From NCBI GenBank assembly GCA_005882115.1, contig VBEG01000034.1:1-60977 (forward strand): a stretch of 60,977 nt of DNA, given 5' to 3'. The notes beneath the pieces are model-generated. The model did not search any database, was not told the origin of the DNA, and saw nothing but the letters and a program-made list of their open reading frames with translations. This DNA comes from Chloroflexota bacterium (GTDB lineage: Bacteria > Chloroflexota > Dormibacteria > Dormibacterales > Dormibacteraceae). Positions 40,716 to 49,943 of the stretch are shown one piece after another. The position numbers and the translations under genes were made by a program. Each line of letters begins with the position of its first letter. Positions within the stretch are counted from its first letter, which is position 1.

Positions 40716-42310
40716 TCGGCGAACCGATGCCCGACATCTTGGTCATCGGCTCTGGAGCTGCCGGCGCCGCCCTCAGCCTGCGGCTGTCAGAGAAAGGCGC
40801 GAACGTCGTGTGTCTCGAGCAGGGCGACTGGGTCGATCGCTCAAGGCTCCCGAAGGCACACCTCGACTGGGAGGTGCGCGGCAGGCGTCATTGGGCTGCC
40901 AACCCGAACGTGCGTCGATGGACTTCCGATTACCCGGTCGGCAGCGACGGCGAGAACCCGGTCGACATCTATATGTACAACGCGGTCGGCGGCAGCACGA
41001 TCGGCTTCGCGGGCAACTACTGGCGACTGGCGCCGTCTGACTTTCGCGTGCGGAGTCTCGACGGCGTGGGTGTCGACTGGCCGCTGACGTACGCCGACCT
41101 CGCGCCCTACTACACAATCAATGAGGCCATCACCGGAGTCGCAGGGCTTGCCGGAGATCCATGTGGTCCAGAGAGAGATCCCTTGCCACTGCCGCCGGCG
41201 CCCCTGGGACGACCGGGCGAGCTGCTGCGGGACGGGTACGAGAAGCTCGGATGGTATTGGTGGCCGACCGAGCAGGCGATCGTGACCGCGCCCTACGCCG
41301 GGCGAGCGGCATGCGACAACCGCGGATGGTGCGGGTTCGGGTGCCCCCACGCCTCGCTTTCGACCGCCGATGTTTCGTACTGGCCGCGGGCGTTGAAGAA
41401 CGGTGTCGAACTGCGGACAAACGCGCGCGTTCGCGAGATAGTGCTCGCGCCCGACGGGCGCGCCAGGGGCGCGCTCTACTACGACGAGTCCGGGGTCATC
41501 CGTGAGGTGCAGGCAGCCGTGGTGGTCGTCGCCTGCGGGGGTCTCGGAACGCCGCGGTTGTTAATGATGTCGGCCTCGTCGAGGCATCCTGATGGACTCG
41601 CCAACTCGAGCGGACTCGTCGGCAAGCATCTGATGACGCATGTCCAGAGCTTCGCGGTGGGCATGTTCGCCGAAACAGTCGAGGGTTGGCACGGCACCTG
41701 GGGCGGCACCGTCTCCAATCGCCAGTTCTACGAAACGGACCCGGCGCGCGGCTACGCGCGCGGATTCATCATGAGCGGCTGCAGGGGCTGGTCCCCGCTC
41801 AACCTGGCACTGCAGGTCGCTCCATGGGGTTCAGGACACCACGCCGCGCTCGACGCACGAATCAACCGCGAGGTCGTCATGTATCTCTGTGGCGAAGATC
41901 TACCTGAGGAGTCGAATCGAGTGGTGCTCGATTTAGAGCACCAGGACGGGTTCGGCCTCCCCGGCGTGCGGACTCACTACACGCTCAGCGACAACAGCAA
42001 ACGACTCGGCAACGACATGATCGCCCATGCCCACCAGGTGCTGCGGGCTGCGGGGGCCACGTCGGTGCGCGACTTCGGTCTGTCGCCGATCTGGGGCTGG
42101 CACCTTCTTGGGACCGCTCGCATGGGTTCGGACCCGGCAAGCTCGGTGGTGGATGGTTCCAATCGGGCCCACGACGTCGGCAACCTCTTCATCGTCGACG
42201 GCAGCAGCCTTCCCACCGGCGGAGGGGTGAACCCGACGGCGACCATCCAGGCGCTCGCACTCAGGTGCGCCGATCAGATCTGGGAGCAAAGACGAGAACT
42301 CGGAGGCTGA
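40712..42310 (+). CDS. GMC-family FAD oxidoreductase (gluconate dehydrogenase large-subunit type)
   Basis: A 532-residue flavoprotein. FAD binding is at DILVIGSGAAGAALSLRLSE near residue 8, and the C-terminal GMC motif has the active-site His in GWHLLGTARMG near 464 and Asn in GGGVNPTATIQ near 503. With the preceding subunit it would oxidise a sugar or sugar acid and pass electrons onward. The usual cytochrome c subunit is not encoded nearby, so the acceptor is unknown. Confidence 0.9.
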   Translation: MIGEPMPDILVIGSGAAGAALSLRLSEKGANVVCLEQGDWVDRSRLPKAHLDWEVRGRRHWAANPNVRRWTSDYPVGSDGENPVDIYMYNAVGGSTIGFAGNYWRLAPSDFRVRSLDGVGVDWPLTYADLAPYYTINEAITGVAGLAGDPCGPERDPLPLPPAPLGRPGELLRDGYEKLGWYWWPTEQAIVTAPYAGRAACDNRGWCGFGCPHASLSTADVSYWPRALKNGVELRTNARVREIVLAPDGRARGALYYDESGVIREVQAAVVVVACGGLGTPRLLMMSASSRHPDGLANSSGLVGKHLMTHVQSFAVGMFAETVEGWHGTWGGTVSNRQFYETDPARGYARGFIMSGCRGWSPLNLALQVAPWGSGHHAALDARINREVVMYLCGEDLPEESNRVVLDLEHQDGFGLPGVRTHYTLSDNSKRLGNDMIAHAHQVLRAAGATSVRDFGLSPIWGWHLLGTARMGSDPASSVVDGSNRAHDVGNLFIVDGSSLPTGGGVNPTATIQALALRCADQIWEQRRELGG

Positions 42311-42377
42311 GGCGAAACCACGATTTTTTGGCTGAGTCGGCTTCGTTCCGTGGCGGGAAGATCACTGACGTCGAGGG

Positions 42378-43379
42378 TCAAGACGGTTCCATCTCCGGAA
42401 GCAGGACGGATTTTCCTGACGATCGGCCCGTCGCCACATCGAGTAGTGCCACATTGGCTTGCTCCAGCGGCACTCGACGAGTCACGAACGGCCTAATGCG
42501 TCCTTCCTGCGAGAGGCGCAGCAATTCGTCTGTGCATTGAGCGACAAGGTCCCGACGGCGCTCGTCATAGAGTCCCCAGTGGAGCCCGACGACGGAGTAG
42601 TTCTTGATCAGCACGTGGTTCGCCCGGGCCTGCGGAAACTGACCCGACGTGAATCCCACCACGACCAGGCGACCTTCGAACGCGATGCATTTGGTGGAAC
42701 GGTCGAACACGTCACCTCCGACCGGGTCATAGATGACATCGGCTCCATGGCCTTTGGTGAAGTCCTTCACCGCCTCGACGAAGTCATCTGTCTTGTAGTT
42801 GATCGCGTGGTCTGCGCCGAGCTCCTCGCACAGACGCACCTTCTCAGGCGAGCCGGCGGTCGCGATCACAATCGCTCCGGCGGCCTTACCAAGCTGGATG
42901 GCGGCGCTGCCCACGCCGCCGGCGCCGGCATGAACCAGCAAGAACTCACCCGACTGCAGCTCCGCGCGCCGGTGGAGGCCGAACCAACCCGTCTGATACG
43001 TGATGAACAATGCCGCGGCGTGCTCGAATGACATCGACTGCGGAATCTTGACCGTGTGGTCCGGATCTGCATGGGCGGTTTCCGCGTAGCCACCGCCTTG
43101 GATGCCGTCGGGCTTGAGTCGGGCCATCACGCGATCGCCTTCGACAAAGCCGCTGCCGGGCGGAGCATAGACGACCGTGCCCGCGACCTCGGCGCCCGGA
43201 ATGAAGGGCAGCTCGGGCTTGGATTGGTAGGTTCCGGCAACGACCAGCGAGTCAAAGAAGTTGATGCCGGCAGCCTTGACATTGACCCGGACCTTGTCGC
43301 GTGGCGCGGCACCGAGCGGCAGATCCTCCAGGTGCATGTTCCCGGGTGGCCCAAGCTCTCGGACGACCCAGGCCCTCAC
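42378..43379 (-). CDS. NADPH:quinone reductase-like zinc-free MDR dehydrogenase
   Basis: A 333-residue medium-chain dehydrogenase/reductase. GroES-like residues 30-110 have no zinc-binding Cys set. The cofactor motif is HAGAGGVGSAAIQLGKAAGA near 147. These proteins reduce quinones or enoyl compounds with NADPH. GTG 43379 is preceded by TATGAT with a 6-nt gap, so the mRNA is probably leaderless. A 67-bp non-coding gap with one T6 run, but no convincing hairpin, separates it from the convergent GMC gene. Confidence 0.9.
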   Translation of the reverse strand: MRAWVVRELGPPGNMHLEDLPLGAAPRDKVRVNVKAAGINFFDSLVVAGTYQSKPELPFIPGAEVAGTVVYAPPGSGFVEGDRVMARLKPDGIQGGGYAETAHADPDHTVKIPQSMSFEHAAALFITYQTGWFGLHRRAELQSGEFLLVHAGAGGVGSAAIQLGKAAGAIVIATAGSPEKVRLCEELGADHAINYKTDDFVEAVKDFTKGHGADVIYDPVGGDVFDRSTKCIAFEGRLVVVGFTSGQFPQARANHVLIKNYSVVGLHWGLYDERRRDLVAQCTDELLRLSQEGRIRPFVTRRVPLEQANVALLDVATGRSSGKSVLLPEMEPS

Positions 43380-43385
43380 GGCCGC

Positions 43386-43391
43386 ATCATA
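43386..43391 (-). promoter_or_regulatory. Putative -10 element for leaderless quinone-reductase mRNA
   Basis: TATGAT on the minus strand, five of six bases of the -10 consensus, ends 6 nt before the GTG at 43379. No ribosome-binding site could fit between them. Confidence 0.48.
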
Positions 43392-43449
43392 GGTTCGCAG
43401 TCAAGATGAAGTATCCCATGAGGCGATCAGCAGATCGCCGCAGCCTCTT

Positions 43450-44034
43450 TCACCGGTGCGTAAACGGCGGCTGGTAGAAATCGGCCACCCGGCAAGAGCG
43501 TCCGTCGAGCGCGACTTCGCTGAACTGGAAGAGGATCGCGGCGGTCGGAGCAAACATCTCAACGCGGCGAAACTTCAACGAAAACTGCTGTGTTGGCACA
43601 AGGGTCGCGGCGGCGACGGTCTTGCGCAACTCGGGCGTGCCGATGACGAAGAGCTTCGCCACCTCCGACTCGGAAGGTCGGAGGCCTGCGATCTCCGACC
43701 CGCTCCACATCACGACTGGCGTAATCGTGAAACCCGACGCAGTGTCAAAGTCGTCGAGCATTCCCAGCACATCGGCTCTGTCGACCACCAAGCCCAGCTC
43801 TTCATGCACCTCGCGCAACGCGCACTCGACGGCTGCTTCACCCGGGTGCAGCTTGCCCCCCGGAAGGGCCATCTGGCCGGCGTGCCTCGTCATGCTCAGG
43901 GGCCGCTGGAAGGTCGGCACGCTTGGGATGCCTTCGTTTTGCAGCAGAACTACGGCTACCGCCGCGGGCGTGAGCGTTCGCGCCGAGCCTTGCCGCTCGA
44001 ACGCGCGCAGGTTCTCAGAAATCGTCGCGCGCAA
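43450..44034 (-). CDS. Nudix hydrolase (CoA pyrophosphatase-like)
   Basis: A 194-residue Nudix enzyme. The box is complete: GGKLHPGE, then ALREVHEELGL near residues 58-81 (GX5EX7REVHEELGL pattern). The preceding MTRHAGQMALPGGK resembles the CoA-pyrophosphatase UPF0035 signature. The TTG start at 44034 is 22 bp after the aminotransferase stop. It ends the minus-strand amine island and may be a housekeeping passenger. Confidence 0.88.
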   Translation of the reverse strand: MRATISENLRAFERQGSARTLTPAAVAVVLLQNEGIPSVPTFQRPLSMTRHAGQMALPGGKLHPGEAAVECALREVHEELGLVVDRADVLGMLDDFDTASGFTITPVVMWSGSEIAGLRPSESEVAKLFVIGTPELRKTVAAATLVPTQQFSLKFRRVEMFAPTAAILFQFSEVALDGRSCRVADFYQPPFTHR

Positions 44035-44056
44035 TGGGTGAGTGCTCGAGGAGAGC

Positions 44057-45445
44057 CTAAACCTGCGCGCTCAGTTGACTCCCGACGCGATCGATGGCTG
44101 CGTGCAGCTCAGCGACGATGCGGTCGATTTGCTGCTCACTGATCACAAATGGTGGCGAGATCGCGAGGACATCGCCGCCCAGGGGGCGGACGATGACTCC
44201 GTTCTCCAGGGCGGCCAGCCACACGCGTCGGGCAGCCCCGACAGAGACTTCGAAGGACCGCTTGGTCGCCTTGTCGCTCACAAGCTCTACGCCACCGAGA
44301 AGCCCGAGGCCACGCACGTCGCCAACGATGTCGTGCTCGCGCAGCTCTTGCAGCTTTGCTTGCAGGTAGGCGCCCCTTTCGGCGACTTGTTCGACGAGCC
44401 CCTCGTCTTCCAGGATCTGGAGATTGCGCAGCCCGACGGCGCATGCCGTCGGGTGGCCGCTGTACGTGAACCCGTGGGCAAACACGCCCTTTACCGACCG
44501 CAGCACGTCGTGGACAGCACGGGTCAGCATGACGCCCGACAGCGGCAGATAGCCGCTCGTAACTCCCTTGGCGAAGATCATCAGGTCGGCCTCCGTGTTC
44601 CAGTGCTCCAGCCCAAACCAGCGCCCCGTGCGCCCGAATCCTGTTATGACCTCGTCCGCAATGAGCAGCAGGCCGTACTTGTCGCACACCCGGCGGAGCA
44701 GCGGGAAGTAATCAGCCGGCGGCACGATGACACCACCGGCGCCCTGCACCGGCTCCGCGACGACCGCGGCCACTGTCTGCGGGCCGGCCGCCAGCACGAT
44801 CTTCTCGAGGGCATGAACGTAGGCGGCTCCGGCGGAGCCCTCGCCCGCGAAGCGGTACGGGTCGGGCGCGGGAGCGTGGAGGAATCCGGGCGCGAGCGGC
44901 TCGAAGCCTTTCCAGAAGTTGGCCATCCCCGTGGCGCTGGTGGCGGCGTAGGTGAGGCCGTGATAGTCGCGGAGCCGGGAGATGATGTTCACGCGCTCGG
45001 GTTCGCCGCGCAGCTTCCAGTAGAGCCGAGCGATCTTGTAGGAAGTGTCGTTCGCCTCGGCGCCGCCCGACGCGAAATAAGTCACCTCGAGGGCGCCCGG
45101 AGCGAGCTCCGCCAGCTTGGCCGCAAGCTTGATCGCCGGCGCCGTCCCAAAGCCGCCGTAGGCCGAGCTGAAAGCGAGAGTCTTCATCTGCTCCGCGGCC
45201 GCCGCCGCAAGGACGTCGCGGCCGTAGCCGACGTTCACGTTCCACAGCGAGGCCATGCCATCGATGTACTCACGCCCTTCGATGTCGGTCAGCGTCGCGC
45301 CGTGGCCGCTGACCATGATCAGCTGCGGGATCGTGCCCGGAGCCGCCTCGAGGTCGCCCTGCGGATGAAGCCAGTGCGTCCGGTCGAGCTCCGAAAGCCG
45401 GCTCGACTCGTTCGCCGAGAATCCGGTGGCGGACGTATCGGTCAC
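44057..45445 (-). CDS. Class III aminotransferase (omega-aminotransferase)
   Basis: A 462-residue PLP fold-I enzyme. The PLP-ring Asp is in LLIADEVITGFGRTG near residue 257 and the Schiff-base Lys in FAKGVTSGYLPL near 289. The N-terminal WLHPQGDL and SGGAEANDTSYKIARLY are typical of enzymes transferring amino groups from omega-amino acids or diamines to pyruvate. GTG 45445 is three bases after the SDR stop. Next to an agmatinase-family enzyme, putrescine, GABA or a beta-amino acid are candidate donors. Confidence 0.92.
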   Translation of the reverse strand: MTDTSATGFSANESSRLSELDRTHWLHPQGDLEAAPGTIPQLIMVSGHGATLTDIEGREYIDGMASLWNVNVGYGRDVLAAAAAEQMKTLAFSSAYGGFGTAPAIKLAAKLAELAPGALEVTYFASGGAEANDTSYKIARLYWKLRGEPERVNIISRLRDYHGLTYAATSATGMANFWKGFEPLAPGFLHAPAPDPYRFAGEGSAGAAYVHALEKIVLAAGPQTVAAVVAEPVQGAGGVIVPPADYFPLLRRVCDKYGLLLIADEVITGFGRTGRWFGLEHWNTEADLMIFAKGVTSGYLPLSGVMLTRAVHDVLRSVKGVFAHGFTYSGHPTACAVGLRNLQILEDEGLVEQVAERGAYLQAKLQELREHDIVGDVRGLGLLGGVELVSDKATKRSFEVSVGAARRVWLAALENGVIVRPLGGDVLAISPPFVISEQQIDRIVAELHAAIDRVGSQLSAQV

Positions 45446-45448
45446 CGG

Positions 45449-46207
45449 CTACGCCGCCGTGTAGCCGCCATCGACCGCGAGAGAGACGCCCGTAATGTGC
45501 ATGGACTCATCGCTTGCAAGAAACAGTATTGCGCTCGCGACGTCGATCGGCTCCGCCATCCGCCCCTGCGGGATCGTGGACGCGACCTCTTTCTCGAATC
45601 CCGGAGGATCATCTTGATCCGAGATCCAGGTCCGGATGAGCGGGGTTTGCGTCAGTCCAGGAGCGACCGCGTTGACCCTCACCCCCTCCCTCGCCCACTC
45701 GATCGCAGCGGCCCTGGTCAGTGCGAGCAGCGCTCCCTTCGCCGCGGCGTACAGCCCCATCGTCGGCACTCCGACAGAGGCATTGCGGGAGGTCACGTTG
45801 ACGATCGATCCACGCCGGCGCTCGAGCATCTTGCGGCCGGCCTCCCGCAGCATGAGAAACGATCCGATGAAATTTGTATCCAGCACGCGCCTCATGTCCG
45901 CTTCCGATGTTTCGAGGATCGGACTCACCCAGTCCATGGCGGCATTGTTCACCAGAATGTCAGCTCCGCCCCATCGCTCGGCGAGGTCGATGGCATTCGT
46001 GGCGGTCGCTTCGCTGGCCACGTCACCCGCCAAAAATTGCGCCCGGTCCGGGCCAAAGTTGGCCACCAGCTTCTCCCCTGGTCCGTTTCGCCGGGCGACG
46101 ATGACGACCCTGGCTCCCTCACTGACGAACAGGCGAACCGTGGCCTCCCCGATGCCACTCGTGCCGCCAGTGACGACGGCGATCCTGCCGGCGAGCCGGC
46201 CGCTCAC
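45449..46207 (-). CDS. Short-chain dehydrogenase/reductase
   Basis: A 252-residue classical SDR with TGGTSGIGEA (residues 13-22), NNAA near 90, Ser in NVTSRNAS near 138 and YAAAK near 153. The Arg after the second strand (VARRNGPG) suggests NADP preference. GTG 46207 overlaps the agmatinase stop (GTGA), so the two are coupled. The substrate is probably an aldehyde or hydroxy acid of the amine pathway, but this is inferred from position. Confidence 0.9.
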   Translation of the reverse strand: MSGRLAGRIAVVTGGTSGIGEATVRLFVSEGARVVIVARRNGPGEKLVANFGPDRAQFLAGDVASEATATNAIDLAERWGGADILVNNAAMDWVSPILETSEADMRRVLDTNFIGSFLMLREAGRKMLERRRGSIVNVTSRNASVGVPTMGLYAAAKGALLALTRAAAIEWAREGVRVNAVAPGLTQTPLIRTWISDQDDPPGFEKEVASTIPQGRMAEPIDVASAILFLASDESMHITGVSLAVDGGYTAA

Positions 46208-47172
46208 CGGGCTCGGGCGAGGAGCGCGAGAAACTCGTACACGATGTTCGCCGCCACAAAGGACGTGTTGTCGGCGACGTCATAGGCGGGGATGACCTCA
46301 ACCACGTCGAACGCGACGTAGTTCAACCCGGCCAGGCGCCTCACCAGTGACTGGGCTTCCCAGGTCGTGAAGCCGCCGATCTCCGGAGTCCCCGTCGCCG
46401 GGGCGTACGCCGGGTCGATGAAGTCGATGTCGAAGGAAAAGAACACCTTGCTCTTGCCGACACGCGAGACGATGCGCTGCGCAACGGCTTCCATGCCCAG
46501 TTCATGCGCCTCGACACCGGTGATGACCTCCATCCCCATCTCGCGCGGGATTGCGTAGTCGCGGTCCGAGTAGACGGGTCCGCGCAGCCCGACCTGGATC
46601 GATCGCGATGGCTCGACCAACCCTTCCTTCACCGCGTGGTAAAAGGGAGTGCCGTGCGTGTGCGGCTGGCCGAAATACTCCTCCGACGTGTCGCTGTGGG
46701 AATCGAGCTGGATGAGGCCGACCTTGCCATGCACCTTCGCGAGCGCACGCAGCTCCGGCAGAGCGATCGAATGGTCCCCTCCGAGGTCGATCGGGATGAC
46801 CCCAGCCTGGACAACCTCGAGAAGGCCGGCGGCGATCCGGCCGTGCGACTCCTCCACATAGCCCGGGACCACGGGCAGATCGCCGTAGTCGACGACCGAC
46901 AGACGGTCGAAGATGGGAACACCGCTGCCGCTGTGATATGGGCGCATCAACGCCGAGGCGCTGCGGATGTGCTCCGGGCCGAACCGAGCGCCGACGCGAT
47001 ACGTTCCACCGGTGTCGAACGGGATGCCTACGATGGCCACGTCGACGCCCTCGAGGCGGCCCGTCACATGGGGAAGCCGCGCGTAGGTCCGGATGCCGGA
47101 GAATCGCGGCGAAACCTTTGAATCAGATGGTCCATAAAGTGGCCGATCTTGGCCCGCATCGCGTCCCAACAC
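46204..47172 (-). CDS. speB-like: Agmatinase-family ureohydrolase
   Basis: A roughly 322-residue manganese enzyme of the arginase/agmatinase family. Metal ligands are in DLGGDHS, LDSHSDT (DxHxD) and SFDIDFIDP. It hydrolyses a guanidino group, releasing urea; candidates are agmatine, guanidinobutyrate and other guanidino acids. I choose GTG 47172: TACACT lies 13 nt upstream, while the ATG at 47202 would share bases with the start codon of the divergent gene and lie upstream of that -10. Later genes offer amine transfer and aldehyde oxidation. Confidence 0.87.
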   Translation of the reverse strand: MLGRDAGQDRPLYGPSDSKVSPRFSGIRTYARLPHVTGRLEGVDVAIVGIPFDTGGTYRVGARFGPEHIRSASALMRPYHSGSGVPIFDRLSVVDYGDLPVVPGYVEESHGRIAAGLLEVVQAGVIPIDLGGDHSIALPELRALAKVHGKVGLIQLDSHSDTSEEYFGQPHTHGTPFYHAVKEGLVEPSRSIQVGLRGPVYSDRDYAIPREMGMEVITGVEAHELGMEAVAQRIVSRVGKSKVFFSFDIDFIDPAYAPATGTPEIGGFTTWEAQSLVRRLAGLNYVAFDVVEVIPAYDVADNTSFVAANIVYEFLALLARAR

Positions 47173-47185
47173 GATTCCCGAGCAG

Positions 47186-47195
47186 AGTGTAGTTC
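47186..47195. promoter_or_regulatory. Overlapping divergent -10 elements (ureohydrolase / DAO flavoprotein)
   Basis: AGTGTAGTTC reads TACACT on the minus strand (47191-47186), 13 nt before the GTG at 47172. It reads TAGTTC on the plus strand (47190-47195), 5 nt before the ATG at 47201. The plus hexamer is weak at its last base. Confidence 0.33.
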
Positions 47196-47200
47196 CGGTC

Positions 47201-48349
47201 ATGAGTCGGGACTCGGCTGATGCCGTGGTCGTGGGAGGCGGGGTCGTCGGATGCTCCATCGCATATCACCTCGCACGGCGCGGAGCGACGGTCGTGCTGG
47301 TCGAGAGAGACACGCTCGGATCGCAGTCGACGGGCAGGTGTGCGGGCGGAGTCAGGCGCCAGTTCTCGTCCAGCGCAAACGTGGTCATGCAGCAGCTCTC
47401 GGTGGAGCTGCTCGCCGGCCTCGAGGCGGAGACGGGCGTGGATCCGGAGTTCAGACATATCGGCTATCTGTTTGTGCTCACCAGCGACAAGCAGGTCGAA
47501 GACTTCCGGCGCTTCCTACTGATGTGGCATGAGACCGGTGTGACCGATGCCCGCTGGCTCGAGCCCCGCGAGGTGCGCGAGCTCGCTCCGCTGATCCAGG
47601 GCGACGACATCCTGGGCGGCACGTTCTGCCCCAGCGACGGGATCGCCAGCCCCCATGCGGTCACGCTGGCATACTCCGGAGCTGCGAGGCGGCTGGGGGT
47701 CAAGCTCATCGAAGGCGTCGAGGTCGACGGCATCGTCCAGCAGGCGGGACGCGTGCAGTCCGTGCGCACCACGGCCGGCGAGATCTCAACGTCTGCGGTA
47801 TTCAATTGCGCCGGAGCGTGGGCGCGCAAGGTCGGCGCGTTGGCCGGGGTCGACATCCCGATCGAGCCTTACCCGCGCAACATCTTCGTGACCAACCCCA
47901 TGCCCGACGTGTCGCGCCGGCACCCGATGACGATCGACTTCGCGACCTCGTTTTACTTCCATCCCGAGGGCGATGGGCTCCTGTTCGGAATGGGAATGGC
48001 AGACGAACAGCCCAGCTTTGACACCGCCGTCGACTGGGAGGTGCTCGATGCGATGGCCGACGTGATCGACCGCCGCGCGCCGCGACTCGGGACCGCCGGG
48101 ATCCAGACCGCGTGGGCGGGTCTGTACGAGATGACACCCGACCACCAGCCGATCCTGGGGCCGGTGGATTCCGTCGAAGGTTTCTGGTGCGCTTGCGGCT
48201 TCTCCGGCCATGGCTTCCAGCAGGCGCCGGCCGTTGGATACCTGCTCGCGCAGTGGTTCTCGGGCGAGCCACCTCAGGTGCCCCTCGACGTCTTCGCGCA
48301 CCGCCGCTTCGCGACCGGTACTGTCGAACCGGAAAATAACGTCGTCTGA
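47201..48349 (+). CDS. DAO-type FAD-dependent amine/amino acid oxidoreductase (sarcosine oxidase beta-like)
   Basis: A 382-residue flavoprotein. FAD binding is at VVVGGGVVGCSIAYHLARRG (residues 7-26), with STGRCAGGVRRQF near 47 typical of sarcosine oxidase beta and dimethylglycine-type enzymes. The C-terminal CGFSGHGFQQAPAVG near 330 is also typical. It oxidises secondary amines or amino acids to imines. It is followed by an ALDH7-type gene 28 bp later. Cofactor-binding partner subunits of heteromeric sarcosine oxidase are absent. Confidence 0.9.
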   Translation: MSRDSADAVVVGGGVVGCSIAYHLARRGATVVLVERDTLGSQSTGRCAGGVRRQFSSSANVVMQQLSVELLAGLEAETGVDPEFRHIGYLFVLTSDKQVEDFRRFLLMWHETGVTDARWLEPREVRELAPLIQGDDILGGTFCPSDGIASPHAVTLAYSGAARRLGVKLIEGVEVDGIVQQAGRVQSVRTTAGEISTSAVFNCAGAWARKVGALAGVDIPIEPYPRNIFVTNPMPDVSRRHPMTIDFATSFYFHPEGDGLLFGMGMADEQPSFDTAVDWEVLDAMADVIDRRAPRLGTAGIQTAWAGLYEMTPDHQPILGPVDSVEGFWCACGFSGHGFQQAPAVGYLLAQWFSGEPPQVPLDVFAHRRFATGTVEPENNVV

Positions 48350-48377
48350 GCTGCCAATTCAAAAGGATGGGACGGTA

Positions 48378-49943
48378 ATGAGCATCAAGATCGCATCTGA
48401 TCGAAAGATCAAAGTCGACGAGATCCTCGGCGCCTTCGGCATGAAGGCAGGCGGCACCGTAACCGGCGTCGCGTACGGCGGCGAATTTCACGACGATGCG
48501 TCAGGTCCGCAGGCCGAAACGCGAGACCCCTCCACCGGTGAGGTCCTGGCGCATGTCAAGACAGCGAGCGCGGAGGACTGCAGGCGCGCGGTCACCGAAG
48601 CGCACGACGCTTTCGTGCGGTGGCGGCTTGTGCCCGCTCCTCAACGCGGCGAGATAGTGCGCCGGCTGGGCGATGGGTTCCGGTCCCGCAAGGAGGATCT
48701 CGCAAGGCTCATCAGCCTGGAGAACGGCAAGATCCTCAGCGAGGCGCGCGGCGAGGTCCAGGAGGTCATCGACATCTGCGACCTCGCCGTCGGGCAGTCG
48801 CGCCAGCTGTTCGGCAAAGAGATCGCCTCCGAGCGGCGCGATCACCGGCTGGTCGAGCAGTGGCATCCGCTGGGCGTGGTCGGGATCATCTCGGCCTTCA
48901 ACTTTCCTGTCGCCGTTCCGGGCTGGGGATGGGCCATCGCGCTTGTCTGCGGCGACACGATCGTCTGGAAGCCATCGAGCCTGACCCCGCTGATCTCGAT
49001 CGCCACGCAGCAGATCTTTCACGAGGTCACGGCGGGAACCGAGGCCGAGCGTGTCTTCAGCCTCGTCATCGGCGGCGGAAGCTCCATCGGCGAAGCGCTC
49101 CTGGCCGACCAACGTGTCGCTTTGATCCAGGCCACCGGTTCGTGCGCCCTCGGCGAGCGCGTGTCGGTCGCGGTGGCGAAGCGATCGGGGCGCGCCATCC
49201 TCGAGCTGGGCGGCAACAACGCTGTCGTCGTCCTCGCCGACGCGGACCTCAAGCTTGCCCTGCGAGCGGTCGTGTTCGGGACGGTCGGGACAGCCGGTCA
49301 GCGCTGTACCAGCACGCGCCGCCTGATCCTGCACCGCCCCATCGCGAAGGGTTTCATGGAGCAGCTGACCGCCGCGTACAGGACGATCGGGATCGGAGAT
49401 CCGCTGGACGATGCCACGCTCATGGGCCCGCTCGTTTCGCAGTCGGCGGTGGAGGACTACCGCGAAGGGCTTGCGGAGATGCAGCGCCAGGGCGGAAAGC
49501 TGGTCTACGGGGGAAACGTCCTCGCGGACCGGGGCGGTTACTTCGTCGAGCCGGCCATCGTGCGCTCGACCGTCGACATGCCGATCTGCAAGGAAGAGGT
49601 CTTCGCGCCCATCGTGCATGTGTTCGAGGTGGAGGGTCTTGAGGAGGCGATCGCGGTCAACAACTCAGTGCCGCAAGGCCTGAGCAGCGGCCTCTTCACC
49701 ACCAACCTGGCGGCGGCGGAGAGGTGGCTGTCGGCGGTCGGGTCCGACTGCGGCATCGCCAACGTCAACGCTGGGACGTCCGGCGCCGAGATCGGCGGTG
49801 CGTTCGGCGGCGAGAAGGCCACCGGCGGTGGGCGACAGGCCGGGTCTGACGCATGGAAGGGCTACATGCGCAGGCAGACATGCACGATCAACTACGGCGA
49901 TGAGCTTCCGCTCGCCCAGGGAGTGACGTTCCCGGTCGACTGA
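48378..49943 (+). CDS. Aldehyde dehydrogenase, ALDH7 (piperideine-6-carboxylate/aminoadipate semialdehyde) type
   Basis: A 521-residue NAD(P)-dependent aldehyde dehydrogenase. Catalytic Cys309 is in GTAGQRCTSTRR and the general base Glu276 in LELGGNN; SAFNFPVAVPGWG is the cofactor-site Asn region. The C-terminal half resembles ALDH7/antiquitin, which oxidises alpha-aminoadipate semialdehyde or other amino-aldehydes. The ATG at 48378 has GGATGG upstream. With the preceding amine oxidoreductase it forms a natural oxidase-dehydrogenase pair. It overlaps the convergent amidohydrolase gene by 56 bp. Confidence 0.9.
   Translation: MSIKIASDRKIKVDEILGAFGMKAGGTVTGVAYGGEFHDDASGPQAETRDPSTGEVLAHVKTASAEDCRRAVTEAHDAFVRWRLVPAPQRGEIVRRLGDGFRSRKEDLARLISLENGKILSEARGEVQEVIDICDLAVGQSRQLFGKEIASERRDHRLVEQWHPLGVVGIISAFNFPVAVPGWGWAIALVCGDTIVWKPSSLTPLISIATQQIFHEVTAGTEAERVFSLVIGGGSSIGEALLADQRVALIQATGSCALGERVSVAVAKRSGRAILELGGNNAVVVLADADLKLALRAVVFGTVGTAGQRCTSTRRLILHRPIAKGFMEQLTAAYRTIGIGDPLDDATLMGPLVSQSAVEDYREGLAEMQRQGGKLVYGGNVLADRGGYFVEPAIVRSTVDMPICKEEVFAPIVHVFEVEGLEEAIAVNNSVPQGLSSGLFTTNLAAAERWLSAVGSDCGIANVNAGTSGAEIGGAFGGEKATGGGRQAGSDAWKGYMRRQTCTINYGDELPLAQGVTFPVD

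Noticed and set aside
42311-42377. Possible intrinsic terminator with a T6 run between convergent genes
   Set aside because: The T-run is not preceded by a stable hairpin on either strand. The only inverted bases (CCACG/CGTGG) are 26 bases apart and include the T-run in the loop.
44042-46285. A 747-codon open frame on the plus strand
   Set aside because: It is antisense to the class III aminotransferase and SDR genes, which have intact catalytic motifs. Its product is Arg/Asp-rich with no domain, as expected for GC-rich antisense reading.
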